The notes under the pieces were generated by a model. That model was not told the origin of the DNA. It did not search any database and saw only the letters and a list, made by a program, of their open reading frames with translations. Shown in pieces: positions 1 through 11,218 of a stretch of 64,000 nucleotides of DNA. The translations under genes and the position numbers were made by a program. The DNA lies in NCBI GenBank assembly GCA_951804985.1, contig OX638132.1:44740791-44804790 (forward strand), in the 5' to 3' direction. This DNA is from Dryomyza anilis. Its lineage: Eukaryota > Arthropoda > Insecta > Diptera > Dryomyzidae. How positions within the stretch are numbered: the stretch's first letter is position 1; each line of letters starts with the position of its first letter.

Positions 1-992
1 TTTATGTCGGAAAAATTGTACGATATCGAATTAGATCTTGTACCGTCGTACTAAAACTGCAAAAATAGTTCAAAGCGACATATCGCAGTTTTTTTTCGAA
101 ACGATAATAAAAACGATTCTGGATTAATATTGCATCAAATAGTTAAAATATATCGATATTTATTTGAAAAGCATTGCGATATCGATGTGGAAAATATTTA
201 TATTATCCTAACATCAAATTTTGCTCTACAAAAATTAAAAAATTTTAAAAATTAGCAACAAAATTGAATTTTTATTATCCAAGTTTGTTCGAGAAAACTT
301 CAAGGCATAAATCACATGTCAGTCTGGTAACCAATTTTTTTAGATTTTTCGATACAAACAATATTTAAACTATTGAAAAAGTTTGTTTTTTAAAATTCCG
401 TCTATAAATTTGATATTTGAATAAATTTGAAAATGTTTCTTTTTTATTAACAATAAATTAAAATTACAATGACCATTGATTAGATGTTCAAATTTAGGAC
501 TTATGACGAAGTCGGTTTTATTTCCTTAAAGCGAGGTTTGCTGAATTCTACGGTCAATAGTTTTTTCTACAAAAAGTGATTATTGATTCATTTTTTGAAA
601 CATTGAACCAATGTATCTTTGGTGAAGGTGAGTGTTGAACTCTGGTAGTTTTGGTGTGGAATGTCTATAATACAAAAAAGAAATACCTACTAAAAAAAAA
701 AAATAAAATTATTCCAATTCCAGTTTGTGCAAAGCAAGTTTCTTGGTTAAAAACATGTCATTTTTTTTTAATAAAAGTCCAGGGTTGATACTGGAGCTAA
801 TTCCGAAAATGGCTTTGTTAAATAGGGTCCAGTTTTTAAGATTTTTTAAGTTTTAATTATTTTTCTCTCCTTTTATTTTTAATAGACGACACAAAAACAA
901 TAATGTAATTTTTTTTTCTGTGTTAGACGTACAAAACTATGCGCTACTATATATTTTTTATATATCCAACGGACATCTGTTTGACATGCCTG
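1..992 (-). mobile_element. hAT-type element, copy 1 (cut by window edge)
   Basis: This stretch is the reverse complement of the sequences at 19963-21220 and 56129-57480; the three share long blocks such as the CATCGATATnnCAATG region and the TGTCGCTTTGAACTATTT block. Its outer end is GACATGCCTG at 983-992, the inverse of CAGGCATGTC that opens the other two. The CAGG start and the GCGGCCCGC-rich end seen in copy 2 resemble hAT (Charlie/Tip100-like) termini. No transposase frame is visible, so it is a non-autonomous derivative. The other end lies beyond the left edge. Class is inferred from the termini; family membership is seen directly. Confidence 0.6.
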
Positions 993-994
993 CT

Positions 995-1215
995 CTACAC
1001 ATATGTGATAATGTGTGAGGATACCATGTAAAGTAGTGCATAGTTACCAAGGTATACGAATCCTGAAAATAACTACAAAATTGTAATCGATGAAATTTTT
1101 CGATGAAATTTTCCTTTCATTTGATACCCATATGTACAAATGGGTAGGTGTACCAAATTTCAAATTTCTTTTTCGGGAACCACAAGTCGGTTCGTGGTAT
1201 TTGGTATTTGAACAT
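995..1215 (-). mobile_element. mini-me/DINE-1-like fragment
   Basis: A partial reverse-oriented copy of the sequence that ends the elements at 9661-10400 and 55113-55815. Shared words include ACACATATGTG, a TACGAATCCTGAAAATAACTAC block, TTTGATACCCATATGTAC and GGGTAGGTGTACC. The diagnostic core and GTCY microsatellite are missing, so this is one internal half only. Confidence 0.5.
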
Positions 1216-1242
1216 AAATAAATCGAAATAGATTCAATTTAG

Positions 1243-3005
1243 CATATGAGGCATTCTTTTTCAAATCGAACGGATTTCGTCAAAAATATTCAATTGCACT
1301 TTGGATTTGCTTCAATTTTTTTTTGTGGATTGCTTATTGAAAATAAGCCCACCCATATTTTTTTTTTGCTTTTTGTCTATAGGTTTGAAAATACAGGGTG
1401 TTTAAAAAATGAAAATATGACGCATGGACCTTTTTTAAAATTTATATAACTTGCATCGTATAGCTTCAAGTTTGGTCTCATTTTGAAGATAATAGCATTT
1501 TCTTTATTGCCCTGTACAAATTTAATATATTTTTAATAATCATGTTACTTTTATAAGCAATTAAAATATTTAAGGACATTTTACTTAATGAGAGGTATTT
1601 TTAATTTTTTTTAATTAAGACTATAATTTTCCACGTTAAATTCTATATAAAGAACATTCTTTTGTTGGATGGTCATTTGTGCGCATCTATATGAAAACAA
1701 TTTTTTTGTTCAAACGACTGTGCGCATAATCTGCTTTTTTATGTGATTTGGCTATAGCATCATTTTTATTTGTCAGTCATAGAAAATATGTATGTTGTCG
1801 CAACCAACTCATTGCCCACCCAGTTTATTCGGTTCTTATAGCCAAAACTAAAAAATTTTAGCTTGTCTAACAATAAAGATTTTTTTTTTGTGTATTGATA
1901 CAACCTTTAAAAATGCATTTTTAACTGCCATGGACATATTTCCACTATAAACTAGATGATATTAGTTGGTTTATTAATATTTTATTAAAAAAAAAAAATG
2001 TTTTATTAAATTTTTTTTTTCAGTATCTTTAGGCTGTGACCGAATAGTTTGAGCTCTGTGTCCATTAAATTCGCGAATATTGACCCTTATTTTTTAGATT
2101 TAAAAATTAAAACAAATGTGATATAAAATTAATAAATTGATGCTTTCTGAGCAAAATTGTACTTAGGTTTTTCGTAGTTTTACACACTATAAAAAGGATT
2201 TTCGACACGTCAATGCTTAATTTCATATACTATTGATTTTTATAGTTTGAATTTAAAGATTAAAGATTAACTTTAAATGCGAGGATACAAATTGCCTGGT
2301 CCAATTATCGCACAATTACACCAACATTTACTATAATGTATGTTTAATAATATACCAATTATATGATAACTTTTTTATTTATTTTTATTTATTTATCTGT
2401 TTACTGATCTTTTACGATTAAAATTTAAATTAAATCTTTTTTGGTATGATATTACAATTATTTTAGTTTTTGTTATAAGAACCGACTTAGCAGTTGAGAG
2501 AACCAACTACCAACTGGGTGGGCAATAAGCTGATCAAGGTGTTAGGTAATTATACTGATAAATCAAAATCAAAATCGTTTGAACATAAAAAAATGGTTTT
2601 CATATAGATGTGCACAAATGACCACCACAAAAGAATGTTCTTTATATAGAATTTAACGAGGAAAATGATAATCTTAATTTAAAAAAAATAAAAATACCTC
2701 TCGTTAAGTAACATGTCATAAAACATTTTATTTGCTTATAAGAGTTACATGATAATTAAAAATATATTAAATTTGTATATATAATACGCTATACGATGCA
2801 CAGATGCAAAGTTATATAATTTTTAAAAAAAAGGTCCATGCGTCACATTTTCATTTTTTAAACACCCTGTACTTTCAAACCTATTGACAAAAAGCAAAAA
2901 AATATAGGTGGGCTTCTTTTCAACAAGTAATCCATAAAAAAAATTGAAGCAAATCCAGAGTGTCAAAAATATTTCGTGTTCGATTTGAAAAAGAATGGCT
3001 CATAT
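1243..3005. mobile_element. Foldback element with ~450-bp inverted arms
   Basis: The left arm (about 1243-1715) reappears inverted at about 2583-3005. Matching landmarks are GCATTCTTTTTCAAATCGAAC, the ACAGGGTGTTTAAAAAATG block, the GACGCATGGACC block and AAAGAACATTCTTTTGTnG. A second paired block, TTGCCCACCCAGTT with GGTTCTTATA, occurs at about 1807-1841 and inverted at about 2477-2527, so the dyad continues inward. The central 600 bp is AT-rich with no convincing frame. Arms are roughly 85% alike by eye. I could not fix a target duplication. A short ORF in the left arm is a by-product of the arm sequence. Confidence 0.7.
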
Positions 3006-3049
3006 AACAAAAAAAAGGAAATGAAGTAAAAAATGTTTTTCATATATGT

Positions 3050-3235
3050 ATACATAACTTCTGAGCCCGTTGAACTACTTTTACACCGTACGACAAAACT
3101 CAACTTTTGGGTGCACACATGAAAAAAATCCTGTATTTTCTTAAAGTTCGTGTTTTTTTATTTTCATTAAAGGTGATCAATTCGTTAAAGGGGTTTATTT
3201 GAATTTGAAATGCACGTGCATTAGGGTGGTCTAAA
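3050..3235. repeat. Dispersed repeat family D, copy 1
   Basis: Shares an ordered set of words with about 24350-24650: CACCGTACGA, CAACTT, TGCACA, AAATCCT, TTCTTAAAGT, then a TTATTT..ATTTGAAATG block. A small inverted piece also lies at 24735-24760. The family was not recognised and its boundaries are unknown. Confidence 0.35.
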
Positions 3236-3357
3236 AAACAAAAATTCGAAAAAGTAATGTTCCTACCCGTTTAAATGGTGCTCTATATACTTAATATTAG
3301 TTATAAGAAAACCATTTGGAGAAAAAAAATATATATACAATTCAGCGCACTAAGCAA

Positions 3358-3805
3358 TGTGTTAGAAAGAGACGGAAGATCATTCTGGGCACTATGCAAT
3401 GTGCGAGAAAGAAATGGAAGATCAGCACATTGAGACACATGAGTGCGAATGGGATGCCAATAGCATGAGTCATTCACGAAACGAGTAGAAGATTCTCGAA
3501 ACAAGTCGAAGTTTGTCGAAACGTGTCGAACTGATGCCTGCAGCATATAAGGCCACCGAATCTGAGGCACAGCACTTCAGTATTGATTGTAAAGTGGTCG
3601 AGTGCATCTCGTGTGATAAATGTCAAGTTAAATTGTGGACATGCAACAGTTGTTAGAATTTGTTATTAGTAAAGTTGTTTATTAAAGTGAATTAATAAAG
3701 TTAATTGTTATAATTTAAATCAAACATAAGAGTGTTTTTATTTTGTACTCAATCCAGAGATACGAACTTGTAGAACAGTTTTCCGTAGACTGAATTTTCG
3801 TAACA
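3358..3805 (+). mobile_element. 5' LTR of a deleted Ty3/Gypsy element
   Basis: The segment runs from TGTGTTAG to ..GTAACA and is followed at once by a primer-binding site. It contains a TATA box (CATATAAGG, 3544-3552), an initiator-like CTTCAGTATTG about 25 bp later, and an AATAAA signal at 3694-3699, the normal U3-R-U5 order. A degenerate direct repeat of about 40 bp lies at its start (GCACTAnGCAATGTG at about 3348 and 3390). No matching 3' LTR is in the window, so the left boundary is an estimate. Confidence 0.55.
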
Positions 3806-3806
3806 T

Positions 3807-3824
3807 TAGTTTCAGAAGTGGGAT
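3807..3824 (+). other. Primer-binding site, tRNA-Leu type
   Basis: TAGTTTCAGAAGTGGGAT lies two bases after the LTR CA end. It differs at two positions from TGGTGTCAGAAGTGGGAT, the complement of a tRNA-Leu 3' end used by many insect LTR elements. This supports both the LTR boundary and the plus orientation. Confidence 0.6.
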
Positions 3825-3915
3825 TGTTATACAAAATGGTTAAACTTGAATAACTAAGCTGGCGAGTCGTGATCTTCCAACTGCTGGTACGATAGTAGAG
3901 TTACAGAAGCACCTA

Positions 3916-4665
3916 ATGGAAGAACTAGAGGTCCAAGGTATTGTTCTCGCGGAGCACGAATTTGAAGTTGAAGTTGCAGCATCGTCATCGAAAAATCTGG
4001 ATACAGAGGAGAAAGTACACACCCAAGTTTTCGATATGAGTCAGTTGATCGGAGCTATGCAGCAACAGTTTCAGATAATGGCTCAAGAAAATTCCAAACA
4101 GTTTCAAGAAAATTCCAAACAGTTTCAAGAAAATTCCAATCAAATGGAACAGAAACTTTTGAAAAATTCTAATCAGCTCAAAACAGAGATTCTATAGAAT
4201 TACCACCAACATCAAGTAAAAATGGAGTATCAGATTCAGGAACACTATAAGCAGCTTCTGGAAGTTTCTAATACACTACATAGCAAAGTAAAAGATCTTG
4301 AGGAGCATTCAAATGACTTGGAAGTTAGCGTTGATGATAAAATTAAAGACATCGCCAATGAGCTCCAGGAAATAAAAAAAGATTTGCATGTGTTGCAGAT
4401 AACAGGACAAACACCGCATGCTGTCAGTGGGACGAGGCTAAAATCGCCGATGTACGACGAACAGCGTTTAACATTTTTAAGCTTCAATTTGAGAATACGG
4501 CTCTAGGTAATCAATGGAACAATGAGGACAGCGTAGCTGCACTTATCGTGGAGCTAAAAGGAGGCGCAGCCGAAGTATTGCAGACTGTTCCAAATAGTGA
4601 CATAAGCAGTTATTCAGCGGTCATGGGTGCACTGCAACGACACCGATTTACAGAATACTAATGGT
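3916..4665 (+). pseudogene. gag remnant of the deleted Ty3/Gypsy element
   Basis: Gag forms the virus-like particle of LTR retrotransposons. Three reading-frame blocks follow one another: 3916-4197, 4222-4440, then a shifted frame from about 4440 to 4660. The first holds an acidic start and a glutamine/asparagine-rich run with three QENSKQF-type heptads, typical of a Gag coiled coil. The second continues as heptad-like coil. The third reads FKLQFENTA, then AALIVELKGGAAEVLQT, the capsid-like signature of arthropod Gypsy Gags. A TAG at about 4195 and a frameshift near 4440 break it. No zinc knuckle follows because the frame passes directly to an integrase fragment, so the 3' part of gag and most of pol are deleted. 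Confidence 0.6.
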
Positions 4666-4710
4666 TCCGAAGACAAGAGAGAGTGCCCGAGAGAAGAAGG
4701 AAAGACGAAC

Positions 4711-5150
4711 ATAATTAACGTTCGTTCGTTAAATGTCATGGTAGATGATCTATGGAGTATAGAGCAAATACGAAATGATCAAAAGAAGGACCCTGACATC
4801 GCAAAAATTAGTACGTTCAAGGAATAACAAAGAAAGCCTTTATGGAAAGAGATAGCATCCAACAGTCCAATAAGCAGGGCTTACTGAGCGTTGTGGGAAA
4901 ACCTGAAGCTACAAAATGGTTGTTTGTACCGTGTGTGGGAAACTGAAAATGGCAGAACTGCACAAAATTTGATTGTTGTTCCCAAGTCAAAAACAAAAGC
5001 AATAGTACTGAAATACCATTGTGGTTTCAATGTAAGTCACTTGAGCATTAATAAAACGATTAAAAAAGTCAGAAGACATTTCTATTAGGTCAGATATCAG
5101 AAGTCAGTCGCCTATTGGATTCGCAGATGTAAGCAATGTGTTGCGGTAAG
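4711..5150 (+). pseudogene. Integrase zinc-finger fragment (HHCC)
   Basis: The readable pieces 4711-4827 and 4891-5145 correspond to the N-terminal region of a Ty3/Gypsy integrase. The stretch has LYRVWE, then VVPKSK, YHCGFNVSH, INKTIKKVR, and finally CKQC at about 5128-5139, so all four zinc ligands (His, His, Cys, Cys) are present. Stops at about 4827 and 5088 interrupt it. The catalytic core is absent. It follows gag after loss of PR, RT and RNase H, so it is an internally deleted copy. Right of it lies a hAT-like terminus at 5311. Confidence 0.6.
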
Positions 5151-5310
5151 ATGAATCAATACAACGTAGGAGCACATTGCGAACGTACTGCCATGGATGC
5201 GCAAAAATCAATTCCAAAAAGTGTTTTGGGGAAGAAGAAAAGTGAAGACCGAGACGATCAGTCTTTAAGGCAGAGTATACAAATTGCAACTCATAAGATG
5301 AAGTCCAGAT

Positions 5311-5345
5311 CAGGGGCGGATCCAGAAGTATGATTTGGGGGGGGA
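5311..5345 (+). mobile_element. Lone hAT-like terminus
   Basis: CAGGGGCGGATCCAG followed by a run of G residues matches a terminal inverted repeat style common in animal hAT elements. No matching inverted end was found downstream, so only one end can be claimed. Confidence 0.35.
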
Positions 5346-6351
5346 CGATTGATTTTTTTGCGCCTTTTTTCCATTTTTTTCTAAAATGCGCCCAAAAATT
5401 TAATTATATTTTTTTTATTTATATTTATTTATATTTTTTATATTTTCTATATTTTATATTTTATACAACTGTACTTCTTTAAAGCAACTTTTTTTCTTTA
5501 AATCAACCGTTTTATTTGCTTAAAAAACAAAAAAATATAGGATGCGGTCGGATCTGTGGTACCCTAGAAAAAACAATATCCGGTGCATCTACATATTTGA
5601 TCATATAGGTACTCAAATGAAAAGTAATAATGCCACATTTGTAATTATATCGTTATTTTTATGATCTAATAACCATAGCGATTAGGATTTGTAATTATAT
5701 ATTATATTGGGTATATTATTCGTGTATAAAATGAACTCAGTTGTTAAAACTAAGGTTACTGGGGTTACTGGGGTTATCGGATCATGAACATAATAACATA
5801 TTAATCGTGAGATCAATATAGGTAGGTGTATAAGGTTTCGATTTATCTGGGGTACCACAAGTCCGATAGTTTGAAGAAAAAATACTTCACTTCACCCGGT
5901 TATCTAAAGTTCAGCCAATTTGTTTGTTTGTTTGGAGATTTTTTGGTAGGAGTAACGACTTTTTTTCTATATATATATCAAAAATAATAATGAATTTTGA
6001 TTTTAATAAATATGTATCTAAAATTAAAATTGTATTTGAATTTTGAAAGTATTTATCAAAAATAATTATTTTTAACTTTAATAATATTAACTTTTATTTA
6101 TATTTCTCCTATATAATTATTAAAAAATATTTTAAAATTTAATGTCCTATAATAAAAAGACCATAAATGAAAAATGTTCATCGAATGTTATCTAATGGTA
6201 ACATTTGTTTTACAGTGCCATCATTTCTTACAATGACTTTTTACATATAAATTTGAAAAAAAAAATATTTTTGGTCTCTGATTTTACGAAGCTGTACATA
6301 TCTCAGTATCCTTTGGAAACAAAATTCAATTTGTATATTATATTAAAGGTG
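5346..6351. other. Unassigned AT-rich DNA
   Basis: No gene recognised. Around 5580-5960 a few words (GGTAGGTGTA, ACCACAAGTCC, ACTCAAATGAAAAGT) recall the inner part of the mini-me-like elements, so an old mini-me copy is possible. The rest is low-complexity A/T. Confidence 0.3.
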
Positions 6352-7420
6352 ATCAATACCGACATCTCGTTGGAAAACGAGGCAAGGGAGGAGTACGCGA
6401 CGTTGGAGGAAGCGAACAACAAAATACAGGAGTTGAACGCGCGTATTAGATATTTGAACGAGGAGGTTAAGACAGCGCACGAGACATTCTTATACCACAA
6501 GGATACCATAGAAAGTGACGACATCACTACACAGGTCAACATGGGATTAGGCGAAGTCGCGAAATTCGTTAAAAATGCGGTGCCAGATTTTGCAGGTGCA
6601 GACTCATCATCGCTGAGGACGGATCTTCACCGTTTTATTTAAGGAAGTGAAGTGGTGAGGGCAGAACTGAAGCCTGAACAAATGAAGGAGTTTATAAAAG
6701 GCGTTAAGGTTCGTTTATAGGGAGATGCTTTTGACTTAGTAAGTTCAAAGGAGTTTGACAAAATAGATCATTTATACAATCTGTTAAGGAATACGTAGTT
6801 GGAGTGTAGGTCAGTAGATGCCATTCAATATGACATTAGAAAGGCATCTCAGTATCCGGGGGAAAGTATTAGATCTTTCTCGAGGCGTTTGGTTAACATG
6901 CAGTCGGCAGCATTAAGCACGATTAAATGTAAATATAATGATATGAAAAACGACGTGTTCGTTAATGAATTGAATAATTTAGTTAACTGTATTGCACTGT
7001 ATTGCAGTGACTGTCGTACTTATGGACATGAACAGTATGCAGATCGTTCGGGTCGGAATTTTTTTCCAGGACTTACTGCTCCCCAAGGAAGTCAGCCACC
7101 CGTACCTCAGGTAAATGGTCAAGGTGGTATCCAGAACCAAGGCGGGAGTGCTCCAGAATTGAGATGCGATTGGTGCCATAGAGGGGGACACATCGAGGGG
7201 GATTGTCACGTTAAACGCGATACACAAGTTTTTCAAGGAAATAATGGTAATGGGAATTTTGCAAACAGGCCTGCTAAATATTGCACTTGGTGCAGAAAGG
7301 ACGGACATGTTATTATGTATTTTTATGCCAAACGCAAATATGATGCATGGTACAATAATAGCACTCCGCAGGGAATCTACCAGGGGCCCAGTCAAGGCCA
7401 CTAAACTGGGGACCCTTAGC
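6352..7420 (+). pseudogene. gag (family G copy 1), broken
   Basis: The frame begins with a charged coiled-coil segment (EEANNKIQELNARI), then a capsid-like region with in-frame stops near 6640, 6718 and 6796, and a further block from 6799. A CCHC zinc knuckle CDWCHRGGHIEGDC lies at 7165-7206. A second knuckle at 7282-7323 has C-x2-C-x4-H but Phe where the fourth Cys should be. The product would package element RNA. Copy 3 encodes the same region with three knuckles. No start codon can be assigned because the 5' end is truncated. Identity is firm from the knuckles and from similarity to copy 3. Confidence 0.7.
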
Positions 7421-7690
7421 AAATAGTGTAGTAAGGCCAGTAGTTGTAGAAGTTCCAAAGAGGACACTACAACAAAATAAAACAGCGAATATTATTAACG
7501 CAGAAAATATAGAACAAAAAGTAAAAATACATATTAATGAAGAAAGAAATCTTCCAACAAAAACATATAATGAACTAAATAGTAATAATGCACAACTTGA
7601 CACGAATAATGAACAGAATATAGGAATTAAGGAAATTAAAAATAAACAAATTATAAAAAAAAACAAATAAATTAAAGGAAATAAAACCAA

Positions 7691-8640
7691 TTGAATCGGA
7701 AGTTAAAAATATTAAAATCAAGAATAATAAAATCAAAAGTAAATCAAAAAAAAAAGAAAGTTGTAATTAACTGCCCTGAAAATTTGGGAATTGTAGATCA
7801 AACGTCTGGCAAGACTGTGGATACATTCCGTACAGGGGCGAGTATAATTTGTAATGAAGTAATTTCAATATTTCTTTTTATTATTAGCGCTATGTGCGTT
7901 TTATTGTCAGAAATGTATAATAAATTCACGATTTGTAAAATTAAATTGTCTTCAATTGCTAATAATTTTAAGAGTAAATTTATGTCGAGAAAAATAAAAT
8001 TAACTTCACAATTAGGCATGCATCGTAAAATATTTCACCGGCATGGAGAGTGTTTCAAGATATCCGATAAGAGTGATGTGTTCATTGAAGTACCTTGCGA
8101 GGCAGCAAAAAATGGAAAACTTACTCTGTTTGTGGATTCTGGAGCTGAGGCCAGCCTGATTAAAGAATGGCCTGATGGCTCATTTGCCGAATTTTAATAA
8201 AAATATTCAGAAAGATCTGAGTGGTGCTTTTGGTGGATGCGTTAGAACCTTAGGCTCCACTAAGATTCAGCACACAAAGATAGAAAACCTGAGTTTAACG
8301 CTACACGTTGTGTCACTTGAACAAGGGGTACTAGCAGATGGAATAGTCGGGCGTGACTATAAATAAAAAAATTACATTTTTTGATGAAGACAAAAATCAT
8401 CTTGTTAAATGTCCATTAAAATCATTACAAGATATAGAAAATATTAATTTTAATCAACAAATCAGGGTACAGCCCATGGTTGTATTACTGCCGTTAAGAA
8501 CAAGAATTCCTATAGTTTTGTTGCACAAACAGGAAATTCAGCCAGGAGTCTATTTGGGAGAGAGTTTAACAAACGTTAGAAAAAATAGAGTATATGCATC
8601 AATATTAAATGCCACGATAAGTGGTAACCATTGGTAGCAA
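7691..8640 (+). pseudogene. Protease region (family G copy 1), broken
   Basis: The aspartic protease that matures Gag-Pol is marked by the active-site triplet in VDSGAEAS (Asp codon 8135-8137), preceded by VFIEVPCEAAKNGK, a segment shared almost exactly with copy 3. A frameshift just after SLIKE at about 8168 breaks the frame; the homologous reading resumes at 8175 in another frame and again from 8353. Upstream (about 7850-7910) is a hydrophobic stretch resembling a membrane segment, also present in copy 3 before the protease. The linker toward RT contains NATISG-like sequence and stops near 8635. Confidence 0.65.
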
Positions 8641-9660
8641 TTTCAATCCACAATTTTCAAATTTCAACAAATAAAAGAAGCAACAAAGGCGAGTTCTACA
8701 ATAAATACAATAAACTCGTTTAATATAAAAAATAGAATTGATAGATTATTAGGGAATGTAAAGATCGATGAATCATTAAATAAAGAAGAAGTTGCATCTT
8801 TGCAAAATATTTGCTTGCCATATCATGACGTTTTTCATTTGGAAGGGGTTCTAGTTGAAGATAGTGACAAGAAAAAACTACTTTCAGTGAATTAACATTC
8901 ACTCCGATATTAAAACATGAAATACCTACACAGTGGAATCAGCCACCAATAAATCAGAAACAGTATAAGCCTCCTCATACGCATCGAAATGAGATTAATA
9001 GTCAAGTATCAAAGATGTTAGACGATGGAATTATTTCACCAAGCATGTCGCCTTGGAATTCAACATTATTATTGGTACCTAAAAAGAGCGATAAAGATGG
9101 CATTAAGAAGTGGAGACTATTTATAGATTTTCGAAAATTAAATGACGTCACCATAAAACAGGTATTTCCTATACCACGAATAGATGAGATTTTAGACCAG
9201 TTAGGTCATAGTCGGTATTTTTCAACACTAGATTTAGCCAGTGGTTACCATTAGGTTCTAGTTGAAGATAGTGACAAAGAAAAAACTACTTTCAGTACAG
9301 GTCTTGGTCATTTCGAATTTAACAGAATGCAATTCGGTGTAACGGGGGCACCTGCCACTTTTCAAAGGATTATGAACCACATACTAACTGGTTTACAGGG
9401 TATTGACTATTTCGTTTATTTAGATGACATAGTGGTTTATGGAAATAATTTAGCAGAACATATATATAGGCTATGCAAAGTTTTGCAAAAGCTGAGAGAA
9501 CATAATTTGAAATTAAAAACAGAAAAATGTCAGTTTTTGCGACGCGAGGTTATATATTTAGGACACAAGTGTTCTGAGTTAGGCCCAGCCAAAGTAGAGT
9601 GTGTAAAAAATATTCCAGTTCCGAAAAATAGGAAGGAAGTTCAAGCATTTTTAGGCTTAA
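8641..9660 (+). pseudogene. Reverse transcriptase (family G copy 1), broken
   Basis: Typical Ty3/Gypsy RT blocks are readable: WNSTLLLVPKKSDKDG, WRLFIDFRKLND, FPIPRIDEILDQLG, YFSTLDLASGYH, then FGVTGAPATFQRIMN and the catalytic YLDD at 9417-9428, followed by GHKCSEL and KEVQAFLGLI. One CAG-to-TAG change at 9253-9255 stops the frame after SGYH; the same frame resumes beyond it. The reading is cut at 9660 by a mini-me element. Just upstream (8847-8888) is a 42-bp duplicate of bases 9254-9296 that disrupts the linker. Enzyme role: copies element RNA to cDNA in the particle. Confidence 0.8.
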
Positions 9661-10400
9661 TTATACCCTACACTAAGAGTGAAAGGGTATATTCAGTTTG
9701 GTACGCCGTTTGTAACACCCAGAAGAAAGCATCTGCGGTATGGAAAAGTATATATATTCTTGATCAGCATGACCTCCTGAGTCGATTTAGCGATGTCCGT
9801 CTGTCTGTCCGTCTGTCTGTCTGTCTGTCCGTCTGTCTGTCTGTCCGTCTGTCTGTTGAAATCCCTAAGACTTTCAAAATTGAAGAGCTAGATAAATGAA
9901 ACTTATAACTTAGATTACTAATATACCTACGCTGTATGTGCGAAAAAATTGGCGAGATCGGTCCATTGTGACCTATGATCCGACCACTTATGTTCAAATA
10001 CCACATATAAAATGTACATATAAAGATCAATTTTTATGTATACGTGCTTAGGTAAACTTTGTTGGTCAAATATATATTGACATCATGCTCAAATACATGA
10101 TAATAATGTTTTCCGGCGAAAAGACTTGTGGTTCACAAAAAAAAAAATCGAAATTCGGTACACCTACCCATTTGTAAATATGGGTATCAAATGAATGGAA
10201 ATTCTTCAGCGATTGAATGTTTGTAGTTTTTTTCAGGATGCGTATACCCTGGTGACCTATATATCACTTTGAATGGTAACCACACATATGTGTAGGGTAT
10301 TTATAGTCGGCTTAGACCGACTATAATTTTGATAATCCTAACTATCATAATTACACCTACTTTAAAATTTCCCATGTGATCTAACCTTCCCAACTGGTTT
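9661..10400 (+). mobile_element. mini-me/DINE-1-like element in pol
   Basis: It starts TATACCCTACACTAAGAGTG and ends near CCTTCCCAACTGGTTT, as do the copies at 50095-50875 (inverted) and 55113-55815. It has TATATATA, then the conserved core TTCTTGATCAGCATGACC TCCTGA, then a GTCY microsatellite (9796-9857), the layout described for mini-me elements of flies, which belong to the DINE-1/Helentron group. The RT frame stops at its left edge and RNase H resumes at about 10408. Compared with copy 3, about 120 bp of pol between these points is missing, so insertion came with, or was followed by, a deletion. Confidence 0.75.
9796..9857 (+). repeat. (GTCT/GTCC)n microsatellite
   Basis: A run of GTCY tetranucleotides, internal to the mini-me-like element. 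Confidence 0.9.
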
Positions 10401-10407
10401 TTTTTTT

Positions 10408-10800
10408 AAACTTAAAGAGGCATTTATGTCACCACCCATACTAGCGTATCCGGATTTTAACGAACCCTTTTTGCTCACGACAGACGCCAGTAACGAAGCA
10501 ATTGGCGCGGTTCTTTCGCAAGGTGAAGTTGGAAGCGACCGTCCGATCGCGTTTGCCAGTAGGGCTCTTAACGATGAGGAAACACGCTACTCTACTATAG
10601 AGAAAGAATTTTTGGCAAATGTATGGGCAACAAAAAATTTTAGGGCATATCTTTTGGGAAGACCATTTAAAATTTATACAGATCATCAGCCCCTAAAGGG
10701 TATAGCAAACTTCACGTCTTGCGCGTTTCCGACACAAATGATCGGAATATGATTTCGAAATTCATTATAAACCGGGATAAAGTAATTTAAACGCAGATGC
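10408..10800 (+). pseudogene. RNase H (family G copy 1), broken
   Basis: The frame reads SPPILAYPDF, LTTDASNEAIGAVLSQ (catalytic Asp), RYSTIEKEFLA (catalytic Glu) and [10 protein letters not shown] (catalytic Asp), so the three acidic positions visible here are kept. Stop and frameshift follow at about 10750, where copy 3 continues with [11 protein letters not shown]. The domain removes RNA from the RNA/DNA hybrid. It is separated from RT by the mini-me insertion. Confidence 0.75.
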
Positions 10801-10861
10801 GCTTAGCCGCATACCGAATAATACTGAAAAAGTAGTTGTAGTACAAACACGTTCGAAAACC

Positions 10862-11218
10862 ATGAAAAGAGACAAGGAAGACGATGAGAAACAGTCAGAA
10901 TGCGATCCTAACGATTTGATGACAAAGGAAAATGACAATATAATAATTCTAACTGAACCTCGGGACATAGAGACGGTAATTAAAGATTTTCACGATTCAC
11001 CGTTAGGTGGTCACCAAGCAAACGCAACGGTGTTCAACGAAATAGTTACACGCCACAATATACCCAAAGTATTGGTAACAGACAATGGATCGAACTTCGT
11101 TTCCAAACTATTTTCGGATACATGTAATTTGTTAGGAATTAAAAAATTACATAGAACACCCTACCATCCACAGGCTAATGGGTCATTGGAACGAAGTCAT
11201 CGTTGCCGTAAAACTTAA
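10862..11218 (+). pseudogene. Integrase (family G copy 1), internally deleted
   Basis: The zinc-finger start HDSPLGGHQ is followed within a few residues by VTRHNIPKVLVTDNGSNF and later YHPQANGSLERSH. The second catalytic Asp (TDNG) and the Glu (SLER) are present. The Cys-x2-Cys half of the zinc finger and the first catalytic Asp have been lost by an in-frame deletion relative to copy 3. The frame ends at 11218, leaving out the C-terminal part. Confidence 0.7.

Noticed and set aside
1246..1449. 67-codon frame in the left foldback arm
   Set aside because: The matching arm does not keep the frame.
9764..10030. Asp-Arg-Gln-Thr repeat frame (also 50492-50764)
   Set aside because: Translation of the GTCY microsatellite in mini-me-like elements.
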